From Streptomyces sp. R302 (GTDB taxonomy: Bacteria; Actinomycetota; Actinomycetes; Streptomycetales; Streptomycetaceae), in the NCBI RefSeq assembly GCF_012927245.1, contig NZ_JABBGE010000004.1:186001-250000 (forward strand): DNA of 64,000 nucleotides, given 5' to 3'. Position numbers and translations under genes: made by a program. Each line of letters starts with the position of its first letter. The stretch's first letter is position 1. Shown one piece after another: positions 35,988 through 43,896 of the stretch. The notes under the pieces were generated by a model. The model had not been told where the DNA came from. It searched no databases and worked only from the letters and a program-made list of their open reading frames with translations.

Positions 35988-36006
35988 ACTAGAAAAATGT
36001 TCTAGT
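35988..36006. promoter_or_regulatory. Perfect palindrome upstream of small membrane protein
   Basis: ACTAGAA (35988-35994), a five-base spacer, and TTCTAGT (36000-36006) form a perfect inverted repeat. It overlaps a possible -10 element, GATACT, and lies 24 bases before the ATG at 36030. It is a likely repressor site. Confidence 0.5.
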
Positions 36007-36029
36007 CCCGCACTTGTGATGGGGGAGAC

Positions 36030-36287
36030 ATGGCGCAGTTCGAGTACGCGTGCGGTGAGTGCGACTACCTGACGGGCTGGAAGAGGGAGTCCGAAGCGAT
36101 CGAACTCCTGGGGGCGCACTACCGCGCCGAGCACCCTGGCTGTGTGCTCGGCGGCACTGGGCGCGCCAGATACGCCTCGTCGTCGGTGGAGCCCGAGTCT
36201 TCGGGCGGCGGAGGGTTGGGCTGCGCTGCCTGGGTAGGGATCGTCATTCTTCTGGTCCTGGTCGCGGCCATGTGTGAACAGGGCTGA
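36030..36287 (+). CDS. Small Cys/His zinc-binding plus TM protein
   Basis: 85 residues from ATG 36030 behind GGGGGAGAC. The N-terminus has CGECDYLTG then a distant HYRAEHPGC, a CxxC...H...C zinc-finger-like arrangement. A Ser/Gly linker is followed by one transmembrane helix (AAWVGIVILLVLVAAMC) ending six residues from the C-terminus. It could be a tail-anchored cytoplasmic sensor. It lies inside the segment proposed to be inverted. Confidence 0.65.
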   Translation: MAQFEYACGECDYLTGWKRESEAIELLGAHYRAEHPGCVLGGTGRARYASSSVEPESSGGGGLGCAAWVGIVILLVLVAAMCEQG

Positions 36288-36335
36288 GCGCCTTGCGCGA
36301 TGCGGCCTGGGCGTCGCCAAAGCCTCACGCCACGT

Positions 36336-36491
36336 TCAGGACTGGTCGATCTCCTCTGCCGGCTTCTTCAGCAGGAGCGCGATGTCCTCGGCGTCGTACC
36401 GACTGTCGTCGTCGAAGGTGAGGCCTCCCTCGCCCGACAAGCTCTTCCGTGGGGAACTCACCCAGCTGGTCCGGTCCTTGGTCCTCGACAC
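36336..36491 (-). CDS. 51-residue hypothetical protein
   Basis: A short frame from GTG 36491 encodes a product ending FDDDSRYDAEDIALLLKKP then AEEIDQS. Its acidic/aliphatic pattern and codon bias look like genuine coding sequence. An in-frame stop lies only ten codons before the GTG. It may be the surviving C-terminal part of a longer gene, which would fit its position between transposase fragments. Confidence 0.42.
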   Translation of the reverse strand: MSRTKDRTSWVSSPRKSLSGEGGLTFDDDSRYDAEDIALLLKKPAEEIDQS

Positions 36492-36587
36492 CCGGGCGCC
36501 CCAGTAGACACCGGAAAACCATTACCCGGGCACCTGTGTGAATGGCTACGCTCGCCCCTCTCTGACCAGCACGGATGTGGGGAACGT

Positions 36588-37061
36588 ATGACGCAGCAGT
36601 TCACCGACCGCCAGGGCCGGGCCGTGGTGCTCGAAGAGATCACGGACGACAACTGGCGCGATGTTGCCGACGTGGCACCCGCCGACGAGCAGCGCCGGTA
36701 CGTGGCCGCGCTCGCGGCACGCTACCTTCTGCTCTCCCAGCGCGGCGGGGTGTGGACGTCCCTCGGCGTCCGCGCCGATCACGACATCGTGGGCCACGTC
36801 ATGTGGGCGTACGACGACAAGGACGGCACCCACTGGATCGGCGGCATGATGGTGAGCGCGGCCGAACAGGGCAAGGGGGTGGGCCGTGCCACCCTGGGCG
36901 CCGTGATCGAGCACCTGTCGGCGCTGCCGGAGTGCCGGCAGATCCGTCTCTCCTGCCACCCGGACAACACCTCCGCCGGCAGCCTCTACACCTCGTTCGG
37001 CTTCCAGCCGACCGGGGGCCTCGAGGACGAGGAGATCGTGATGGCGCTTCCGGTCGGCTAG
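36588..37061 (+). CDS. GNAT family N-acetyltransferase
   Basis: 157 residues from ATG 36588. The acetyl-CoA loop VSAAEQGKGVGRATLGAVI (Q/R-x-x-G-x-G/A) is intact, with DIVGHVMWAYDDK on strand 4 and SLYTSFGFQPTGG at the end. The acceptor is unknown. It lies in the transposase-bounded segment. Confidence 0.85.
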   Translation: MTQQFTDRQGRAVVLEEITDDNWRDVADVAPADEQRRYVAALAARYLLLSQRGGVWTSLGVRADHDIVGHVMWAYDDKDGTHWIGGMMVSAAEQGKGVGRATLGAVIEHLSALPECRQIRLSCHPDNTSAGSLYTSFGFQPTGGLEDEEIVMALPVG

Positions 37062-37115
37062 GACTTGCCCGCCCGGTCATGTGGCTATAACCGGTTCTGG
37101 TCGTTGGTTTCGAGC

Positions 37116-37644
37116 ATGGGGCGGGAAGTACGTGGACATCTCACGGATGAGGAGTGGGAACGGCTGCGGCCGTTCCCGCCGGTCAGCACCAGGCGTTGTG
37201 GCCGGTGGTGGGACCACCGGCAGGTGAACGACGGCATCCTGCACCGCGTGCGGACGGGTGTGCAGTGGCGCGATCTTCCCGACTGGTTCGGGCCATGGAA
37301 GACGGTCTGCGAGCGACACCGGCTGTGGTCGGCCGACGGAACGTGGGAACGCCTGCTCCAGCAGGTCCAGGCCGAAGCGGACGCGGCCGGCGAGATCGAC
37401 TGGGACGTCTCGGTCGACTCCACGATCGTGCGCGCCCACCAGCACGCGGCCGGCGCGCACCAACCCGCCGCCGGCTCTGGCCTCAAAGAGGGCTGGCCCC
37501 GGGGGAACACCAGGACGAGACGCCGTGGCAGAGCCTCGGCCGGTCCACCGCCACCAGATAGCGCATCAGGTCCGGCAGCCGGGCCGTCCGCCTGCGCAAG
37601 GGCTCACGCGGCGGACGGCCACCGGCCTTCGACGAGGAGCGGTA
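37116..37644 (+). pseudogene. Decayed IS5-family transposase
   Basis: The first ~125 codons from ATG 37116 read as an IS5-type transposase (HLTDEEWERLRPFPPV, RTGVQWRDLPDWFGPW, DSTIVRAHQHAAGAH). Homology then jumps to another frame (GEHQDETPWQSLGRS, ~37500-37550). A large internal deletion removes the DDE core, and a last piece RLRKGSRGGRPPAFDEERY lies in a third frame up to the breakpoint at 37645. No function is possible. No terminal inverted repeats were defined. Confidence 0.8.
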
Positions 37645-37740
37645 CGACTACTCCGGAAACTCCGCTGCAGCACCAACCGCATCACCGACATCGTGAAGGC
37701 CGTCCTCGTCCTTCACCACGCGCCAGCGCGAGGTTGGTAA
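37645..37740 (+). pseudogene. Transposase fragment B (C-terminal end of fragment A's gene)
   Basis: Starting at CGACT (37645) the sequence encodes RLLRKLRCSTNRITDIVKAV then LVLHHAPARGW and a stop, the typical C-terminus of the DDE transposase of which fragment A at 35842-35918 carries the immediately preceding residues on the other strand. Both breakpoints share CGACT. It ends five bases before the stop of the convergent toxin-like gene. Confidence 0.7.
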
Positions 37741-37745
37741 AGAGC

Positions 37746-40700
37746 TCACTGGGGGCGCAGTTCCTCCGGGAAAGAGCGAAGGAAGAGGGATTCCGAGGCG
37801 TCGTGACGGCTACCGTCGACTCCGTTCCCTCCGGTATATGTCTCTTTCTCCATGCCCGCCCAGTCGAGGATCGGCATTCCTCCGGAGGCCAGATGCTTGA
37901 ACGCACCGGGGGGCCCGGACTGATCGGATCCGAACTGGAAGACGGTTTGTGGGTTCGAGTAGGGCTGGTAGTTCGTGTACGACCCGAACTCCTTTTCCTG
38001 TTTGGCGAGAGTGTTGCGGAAGAAGACGTTCTGCGGGCCGCTTGATCCGGACCACTTCACCGCCTTGTTCCCCGCACTCCAGTAGATGGGCCACCACGTC
38101 CCGGCGTCGCCGCCTCCGCCCTCACCGCCGCAGTTGATGGTGCAACTGCCCGATGAGTGTGCGGCTGGAACGCGAACCGCGTTGTTCTCGAAGAGGTTGC
38201 GGCGCTCCCAGCCGCCGTGCAGGTTCAGGTCGGAGTCGAAGTCGTTGCCGATCACGACGTTGTTCGAGGCCGACCACTGGAAGGTGAAATGCCGCAGGTT
38301 CCGGGTGGTGTTGAAGGCATAGAGGGAATCCCATACCCGGGAGCCCCGGAAGTACCCGTTTCCTCCCTTGCCCTTGTTCCACGATCCGTCGAAGTAGTTG
38401 TCCTGGATCTGAATGTTCTTGGCGACTTCGGTGACGACGGGGTGCGATCCGACCATCTCGCCCCGGACGCCCCGGACCCAGGAGTCGGCGGCCCACTTGA
38501 AGACGATGCCATGCATCGCGTATTCGGGGGCGATGTTTCCGTAGTTGTGGGTGGGGCAGACCGTCTCCGCTGTCGCGCACTCGCGGTCGGCCTTGTAGGT
38601 TCCCCCGCCGAGCTTCGGCATCCCGTCGAGCTTCTGGGTGAAGGAGAAGTCCTCGAAGCCCACGTCTGTGATCATCTTCAGCGGGGTGACCTTGCTGGGG
38701 TAGCGGGTCTGGCCGTCGATCGGTGCCGATCCGTCGGAAAGCGAGTCGACCGGCAGGTCGAACTCCAGTGGCTTGTCGATGGTCACGGTCCGCTGGTCGG
38801 CGTCGACCGATGAGATCCGGAAGACCTGCTGGCGCATGTGCAGGTCATCCAGATAGCCCGCGTTCGCGGTCGTGTCGATCTGCTGTTCCTGGTAGAACTT
38901 CAGGCTGTTGGCGGCGCCTACCCAGAGGTACCCGCCGGGCGTGAACGCCGACATGACGGCGGACGGGTTCAGCTGGATGGTGCGGTCACCCTGGTGTGCC
39001 GCGTAGGCGGTGTCGGCCGCCGTCCCCGCGACCGCGACGCCCGACTCCCAGTGCTGGTTGACAGAGCCCTCGAACAGGTCACGACGGTTCTCGGGCAGGT
39101 CGGAGATGTTTCCGCACATACGCTGGTGCTTGGCGGACACCTCTCGGGTCTGAACGCGGAAGAGACCCCGCCCGGGCCAGATCCATCCTCCGGTGCCTAT
39201 GATCGAGCCGATCCGGCCGGCACATTCGTGGCGCATCGCCTGCTGGTCCCAGCGCTCGCCCTTGTACAGCGTGTCGTAGCGCGTGGCCTCGTCCGGGCTG
39301 AAGACGATGTGCGTACCGCGAGGGCCGTCGCCCTGCCCGCGCAGCACGAGGTAGGAGGCGTCGACGGACAGCTGCTTGCTCACCCTGAGGGTGCCGGAAG
39401 GCAACTCGATCAGGGACAGTCGGCTCCGGCTGGCGTAGGGCGAACACTTCGTGCGGATGGAGTCGATGGCCTGTTGGATGCCTGCGGTGTCGTCCGCCTC
39501 GTCGTCGCCTCGCACATGGAACGAGGACTCCATGACGAACTTGCTGATTCGGCAGTACGAGTTCCCTGAGAACCGGGTCGAGGCGTCGCTGGGCAACGGC
39601 TCGCCTCCGTGGTAGCCGGCGCGGCTCCAGTCGGGCAGGCCTTCGACCGGAGGTCGGCGGTTGCCCTTGGCGAGCGGTTGGCCGGTGTCGTTCAGATCGT
39701 CGGGGCTCGCACCGGACCGGCCCACGCATCGCGAGGTGACGGGGGCCGGTCCGAGCGCGGCGACGATCTTGTTCAGGCAGGCCGCCATGGCCTGCTGGCC
39801 GTAGTAGTTCGGGTGGATGGCCTCCTGCTTGTGCCCCTGGGCGGTCCAGCCGATGTCCTTGGTTTCCTCCGTGAGGTAGGGCACCCAGCGCACCCACTCC
39901 GCCTGGGCCGCGTCAAGGGGACGATTCAGCGAGTTGGTCGCGTCGGCCTGCTGGGCCGTCTGCGCGCACAGTTCGTGTCCGGCGAAGGCGTGCTGGAGGT
40001 CGAGGAAGGAAACCCCTGCCTGTTCGGCAGCCTCTCCGAGCATGCCGGTGATGCGGGGAACGACCGAAAGGCGCGCCCATTCACTGTCCGCGTCGAGGAA
40101 GGGGCATCCGCCCTTCGAGTAACGTCCGTACTTCTCGAAGGGGTTGGAGGAGTCTTCCGGGTAGCGGTACTGACTGGCCAGGGGCAGCGGGTTGGGGTAG
40201 CCCTGGAGCACGATCTGGTAGGTGCCGTCCGCCTGCCCGGCCGTTCTCAGCGTGGTGCGGACCGCTTCGAGGGTCCGGACGACGTTCTCCTTGGTGGAGG
40301 CCAGCTGCCCCGAGAAAGCCTCCTCCTGGGAAGCGCGGCAGCCATGGTTGTTCAGGGCCGGATACAGGTACGCCTTGGCGCAGTCGGTGAGAATCTCCGA
40401 GAAGCGCAGGTCGTTGCCGCCGATGGAGACGACGACGAGTTTGACCTCGTAGTCGCCGGCTATGTCCCGCAGTTGTTCGATCTGGGGACGCTCCCCCTTG
40501 AAGGACTGCGACAGGATATCCGCGGTCGTCGCTCCGGAGCAGGCTATGTTCTTAGGGGTGGCATCGGGGAAACGCGCCGGCTTGGCAAGCTTGATCTCGG
40601 CCGCGACAGAGCGGTGGCATGCGTTCTCCTTCTTCTCCTCGTACGACGTGTCGCCGTACACGATCTCCGTCCTGTGCTCGCAGACACTCTCGTCGGTGTT

Positions 40701-41951
40701 GCAGTGGGCGATCGCCCGGTCGGTTCCCCAGGATGATCCTTCGGCGTAGCTGTTGGCATTGCCGGCCCATCGACCGGCCTCACCGGAGATGTAGCTGTCT
40801 CCCATGGACACGATGGCATCGGGTTTGCACGCGTCGTCGCCCACGAGCGCCTGCGTCTGTGTCTGTGTCTGTGTCTGTGGCTGCGCCTGCGCCTGGAACG
40901 ACGGTGTCTCGTAGATCGTCCTTGAGCCCCAGAACCAGGTGCAGTTCCGGACGGCGGTAGGGGCGATTTTCACGGGCCAGTGGTCGGAGCCGCCGTTCAG
41001 TGAGGAAATGGATACCGCGAGACCGGTGATCTCTTCGCTTGAGACCATGTAATCGAGGGCGTATCCACTCAGCTGAGTCGTCGCTGGAATTCCACCAGGA
41101 GTGCCGTTGGTCGTGGCGTAATAGGTGTGAACCCCTGCTCCAAGAGGGGACGAGGCAAGGTTGTTGAAATCGCCCAGAATGCGCCAGGGCTGCCCTGCCA
41201 TCTCCGTCCGGACGGCTTCGACGAGGGCCTGGGAGTGAGGGTTGGATGTGACTCCGCTGCGGATCGAGGCCGCGTGAACGTTGAAGTACCAGATGCCTTC
41301 GACCTTCACGCCGATGGCGGGGCGAGATCTGATCCACTTGTTCTCGACGCCGTCCTGAGGAGTGATGACCCGAAACTCCGGAGGAATTCCATTCGACGTC
41401 GTATTTCTCACCCATATCGCCATGGATTTCTGGCTGTTCCGCTGAGTGTCCAGGTCTTCGTCGTCCGGAACGTTAGTGGTCGCTCCCCAGTCCTGCTTGT
41501 CCAGGATCTGCAGGTAGAAGAGTTCTCCCGCTTCGCGACTGGACTTTCCCCACGGACCCCGATAGACCTGGTACTTCAGGCTGGGGAGCCCGCTCCTGGT
41601 GGTGCTCGTGTCCTGGAGATTCTTATAGAAGGACTGGCCCAGGGGGAAATCCGAAGGGGGCGTCTGGACTTCCTGGAGGGCTACGACGTCAGCCTCTCGG
41701 AGCAGGTCATCCCTGATGTGGCCCCATCGGCTTCCGCCCGCCGCATTGAAAGTCACGGCTCTCGTCTGCGCCGGGACCGCTGCGGTCGCGGCCGATTTTT
41801 GCAGGAGTACGATCGACGTGGCGACCATCAGCACGCAGATCAGGTGTACTATTCCCCGGGCCCCCCGCACCCCCCGCGTCGCCGCTGGTTTCCTGGCGCT
41901 TCGACTTCTCATTCTCAACAGGGTCGACTTTCCTCTTCGTATTCTGTTCAT
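37746..41951 (-). CDS. Secreted three-domain protein: CdtB-like nuclease, SGNH hydrolase, beta-helix
   Basis: 1401 residues from ATG 41951 (GTG 41984 and ATG 41912 are alternatives). A basic N-terminus and TM/signal segment (HLICVLMVATSIVLL, residues 36-50, then AATAAVPA) direct export. Residues ~64-325 form an endonuclease/exonuclease/phosphatase domain closest to CdtB: TFNAAGG, VALQEVQ, RSRPAIGVKV, YFNVHAAS, WRILGDFNN, GSDHWPV, with all catalytic Asn, Glu, His and Asp positions present. A Gln/Thr hexamer-encoded linker (349-365) leads to an SGNH/GDSL esterase (~380-740: MGDSYISGEAG, ACSGATT, IGGNDLRF, EAIHPNYYG). Residues ~800-1390 look like a right-handed beta-helix (DDTAGIQQAIDSIRT, then repeated short strands and YFRGSRVWDSLYAFN), perhaps for binding. 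GC content and codon bias are visibly lower than in neighbours. Confidence 0.82.
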   Translation of the reverse strand: MNRIRRGKSTLLRMRSRSARKPAATRGVRGARGIVHLICVLMVATSIVLLQKSAATAAVPAQTRAVTFNAAGGSRWGHIRDDLLREADVVALQEVQTPPSDFPLGQSFYKNLQDTSTTRSGLPSLKYQVYRGPWGKSSREAGELFYLQILDKQDWGATTNVPDDEDLDTQRNSQKSMAIWVRNTTSNGIPPEFRVITPQDGVENKWIRSRPAIGVKVEGIWYFNVHAASIRSGVTSNPHSQALVEAVRTEMAGQPWRILGDFNNLASSPLGAGVHTYYATTNGTPGGIPATTQLSGYALDYMVSSEEITGLAVSISSLNGGSDHWPVKIAPTAVRNCTWFWGSRTIYETPSFQAQAQPQTQTQTQTQALVGDDACKPDAIVSMGDSYISGEAGRWAGNANSYAEGSSWGTDRAIAHCNTDESVCEHRTEIVYGDTSYEEKKENACHRSVAAEIKLAKPARFPDATPKNIACSGATTADILSQSFKGERPQIEQLRDIAGDYEVKLVVVSIGGNDLRFSEILTDCAKAYLYPALNNHGCRASQEEAFSGQLASTKENVVRTLEAVRTTLRTAGQADGTYQIVLQGYPNPLPLASQYRYPEDSSNPFEKYGRYSKGGCPFLDADSEWARLSVVPRITGMLGEAAEQAGVSFLDLQHAFAGHELCAQTAQQADATNSLNRPLDAAQAEWVRWVPYLTEETKDIGWTAQGHKQEAIHPNYYGQQAMAACLNKIVAALGPAPVTSRCVGRSGASPDDLNDTGQPLAKGNRRPPVEGLPDWSRAGYHGGEPLPSDASTRFSGNSYCRISKFVMESSFHVRGDDEADDTAGIQQAIDSIRTKCSPYASRSRLSLIELPSGTLRVSKQLSVDASYLVLRGQGDGPRGTHIVFSPDEATRYDTLYKGERWDQQAMRHECAGRIGSIIGTGGWIWPGRGLFRVQTREVSAKHQRMCGNISDLPENRRDLFEGSVNQHWESGVAVAGTAADTAYAAHQGDRTIQLNPSAVMSAFTPGGYLWVGAANSLKFYQEQQIDTTANAGYLDDLHMRQQVFRISSVDADQRTVTIDKPLEFDLPVDSLSDGSAPIDGQTRYPSKVTPLKMITDVGFEDFSFTQKLDGMPKLGGGTYKADRECATAETVCPTHNYGNIAPEYAMHGIVFKWAADSWVRGVRGEMVGSHPVVTEVAKNIQIQDNYFDGSWNKGKGGNGYFRGSRVWDSLYAFNTTRNLRHFTFQWSASNNVVIGNDFDSDLNLHGGWERRNLFENNAVRVPAAHSSGSCTINCGGEGGGGDAGTWWPIYWSAGNKAVKWSGSSGPQNVFFRNTLAKQEKEFGSYTNYQPYSNPQTVFQFGSDQSGPPGAFKHLASGGMPILDWAGMEKETYTGGNGVDGSRHDASESLFLRSFPEELRPQ
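40851..40892. repeat. Hexanucleotide repeat encoding the Gln/Thr inter-domain linker
   Basis: Seven CTGNGN hexamers in a row (mostly CTGTGT on the plus strand) encode the QTQTQTQ/QAQAQ linker between the nuclease-like and SGNH domains of the minus-strand gene. Slippage would change linker length without a frameshift. Confidence 0.9.
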
Positions 41952-41990
41952 TTCCTCCAGACGGAGGCTCCACCAGCTTTGCACCCACAG

Positions 41991-42017
41991 CTAACGTCGC
42001 ACTAACGAAAGCTAACG
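41991..42017 (-). promoter_or_regulatory. Three direct repeats CTAACG with ~11-bp period
   Basis: CTAACG occurs at 41991-41996, 42002-42007 and 42012-42017, spacing 11 and 10 bases, i.e. one helical turn. Read toward the toxin-like gene they are CGTTAGC/T. They lie 40-66 bases before the ATG at 41951, promoter distance. Helically phased direct repeats of this sort are typical of SARP-type activator sites; that link is an inference. Confidence 0.5.
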
Positions 42018-42027
42018 CAATGAGAAG

Positions 42028-42198
42028 GAGGATGGTCTAAGAGGGCTTTTCATCGGACCTAATCCGACCGATCGCGGCAAGAACGGATGGACGGTCGCCA
42101 TCTCCACGGCGAACAAGCCGGAGAACTTTCCCGGCTTCACGGCCATCGCCGCCGGCCTCGTCGACGACCGACGACTCACCAAGCGAAACGACGTCTGA
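42028..42198 (+). pseudogene. Truncated coding remnant, IS5-like GPNPTDRGKNG then unknown
   Basis: An open frame without a start encodes LFIGPNPTDRGKNG, a typical IS5-type transposase core string, and continues without a stop into WTVAISTANKPENFPG and GLVDDRRLTKRNDV to TGA at 42196-42198. The second half is not recognised as transposase, so this may be a fusion of two remnants. It marks the right edge of the accessory island. Confidence 0.5.
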
Positions 42199-42211
42199 GT
42201 AGGGTGGCCGT

Positions 42212-42736
42212 ATGAACGACGACAGTGGGTGGGAGGGGCGGGTCGCCGCCCTCTGGGAGCGGATCGACGACCTCGGCGGCGAGGAGTTCCGGGAGCGGAT
42301 CGCCGCGCTCGCCGCCGAGCGGGGCGACGAGGACGCCGCCGCCGTGTTCGAGGTCGGCGCCGCCCACGACTCCACCGGGCAGCCCGTCGAAGCCGTCCGG
42401 CACTACACGCGCGCCCTGGAACTCGGGCTGGCCGGCCTGCGGCGGCGCCGGGCCGTCATCCAGCTCGCGAGCAGCCTGCGGAACCTCGGCCGGCCCGACC
42501 GCAGCGTCGAGCTGCTCACCGAGGAGCGGGCCCTTCCCGCCGAGCGGCTCGACGCCGACGAGCTCGCCCTCGGCCCGGCCGTCGACGCCTTCCTCGCGCT
42601 CGCCCTCGCCGACACCGGCCGCGACCGGGAGGCCGCCTCGCTGGCCCTCTGCGCCCTCGCGCCCCTGCTGCCCCGCTACAACCGCTCCCTCGCCCACTAC
42701 GCCCGCGACCTCCTCAAGGCCCCCTACGGCTCCTGA
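42212..42736 (+). CDS. Tetratricopeptide-repeat protein
   Basis: 174 residues from ATG 42212, with TAGGGT six bases upstream, a textbook leaderless -10. Two to three TPR helical pairs are visible (AAAVFEVGAAHDSTGQPVEA; HYTRALELGLAGLRRRRAVI; LASSLRNLGRPDRSVELL). Such proteins bind partner peptides in the cytoplasm. The partner is unknown. Confidence 0.83.
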   Translation: MNDDSGWEGRVAALWERIDDLGGEEFRERIAALAAERGDEDAAAVFEVGAAHDSTGQPVEAVRHYTRALELGLAGLRRRRAVIQLASSLRNLGRPDRSVELLTEERALPAERLDADELALGPAVDAFLALALADTGRDREAASLALCALAPLLPRYNRSLAHYARDLLKAPYGS

Positions 42737-42849
42737 CGGCTCGCGACGGCTCCCGACGACTTCCGGAACCGGTGAGTTCGGCGGGCGGCCGGTGACGGCC
42801 CCTCCGCACTCGCTAGGCTGAACGCAACGGCGACGGAAGGCGGGCTGGC

Positions 42850-43809
42850 GTGGGGTGGCTGCGCAGGAGACCGAAGCGGGACGGCGAGGACGCGCCCCGG
42901 GACCCGGAGTTCGCCTACTTCTCCGAGCGGGAGGCCGCGCTCTTCCGCGCCACCGTCCGCGAGGCCTTCGCCGAACTCGGCCTGGAGGTCACGGTCTACG
43001 CCTCCTCCGTCCAGGACGACAAGCAGCGCCGCTTCGGCCTCGGCAACCTCGCCGCCGTCTGCCACCGCGACCGCAGGGGACCCCGCGTCTGGCCCGACCT
43101 GATCCGCCGGCACGTCACCCTCGTCGTGCGGACCCTCGACGGCCCCTCGGCCCTCGACACGCTGCCGCCCGAGCAGATCCGCGCCCAGCTCTACCCCCGG
43201 GTCGTCAACGGCGAGGGCATCGACCCCGGCGCCTTCGGCTACGCCAGGACGCTCGCCCCCGGCCTCTACGAGGTCCTCGCGCTCGACCTGCCCGAGAGCG
43301 TCATGATGCTCACCGACGAGGCGCTCGACCGGCTCGGCGACCCCGCCCAGCTGCGCGCCCGCGCCCTGAAGAACCTGCGCGGGCTGCCCGTCGAGGAGCA
43401 CGAGACCGTCCGGGACGCCGACGGGATGTCCTTCGAGGTCGTCGTCGGCGACTCCTTCTACACCGCGAGCCGCGTCCTCGACCTCGACGCCCTCGCCCAG
43501 CGGGTCACCGGCCTGCCCCTCGGCGAACACGGCGCCCTCGTCGCCGTGCCCTTCCGGCACCAGATCGCCTTCCACCCCATCCGGGACACCTCGATCATCC
43601 CGGCGCTCGGCGCCATGGCCTCCTTCGCCGCCTCCGAGTACGAGGACACCCCCGGCGCCATCAGCCCGTACGTCTTCTGGTGGCGGGGCGGCACGCTCAC
43701 CCAGCTCAGCGAACACGACGAGGAGCACGGAGAGCTGCGGATCGTCGTCGGCGACGACTTCCAGGACCTCCTCGAACGGCTCATCGCCCAGGGCCCGGGC
43801 CCGCGCTGA
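42850..43809 (+). CDS. Conserved hypothetical protein
   Basis: 319 residues from GTG 42850 behind GGAAGG. No named domain recognised with confidence. It is mixed alpha/beta, with FSEREAALFRATVREAFAEL, GLGNLAAVCHRDRRGPRVWP, and LDLPESVMMLTDEALDRLGD in the middle and a beta-rich second half (GALVAVPFRHQIAFHPI). It resembles DUF1444-type proteins in organisation, but that is a weak impression. It may be cotranscribed with the TPR gene, 113 bases upstream. A hairpin terminator follows its stop. Confidence 0.65.
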   Translation: MGWLRRRPKRDGEDAPRDPEFAYFSEREAALFRATVREAFAELGLEVTVYASSVQDDKQRRFGLGNLAAVCHRDRRGPRVWPDLIRRHVTLVVRTLDGPSALDTLPPEQIRAQLYPRVVNGEGIDPGAFGYARTLAPGLYEVLALDLPESVMMLTDEALDRLGDPAQLRARALKNLRGLPVEEHETVRDADGMSFEVVVGDSFYTASRVLDLDALAQRVTGLPLGEHGALVAVPFRHQIAFHPIRDTSIIPALGAMASFAASEYEDTPGAISPYVFWWRGGTLTQLSEHDEEHGELRIVVGDDFQDLLERLIAQGPGPR

Positions 43810-43811
43810 CG

Positions 43812-43835
43812 GGCCGCCGCCCGGTCGCGGCGGCC
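43812..43835. terminator. Hairpin terminator
   Basis: Perfect 9-bp stem GGCCGCCGC / GCGGCGGCC with loop CCGGTC, starting three bases after the preceding stop. Confidence 0.75.
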
Positions 43836-43896
43836 GGGACCGGCGGGGAGGATGCCGGGGGAGACCGCCCGCCCGCCGCCGAGAAGGAGAGACCCC

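Noticed and set aside
37065..38045. A plus-strand protein running from the IS5 transposase into the toxin region
   Set aside because: Only the first ~125 codons have homology; beyond that it crosses frames and lies antisense to the secreted protein gene.
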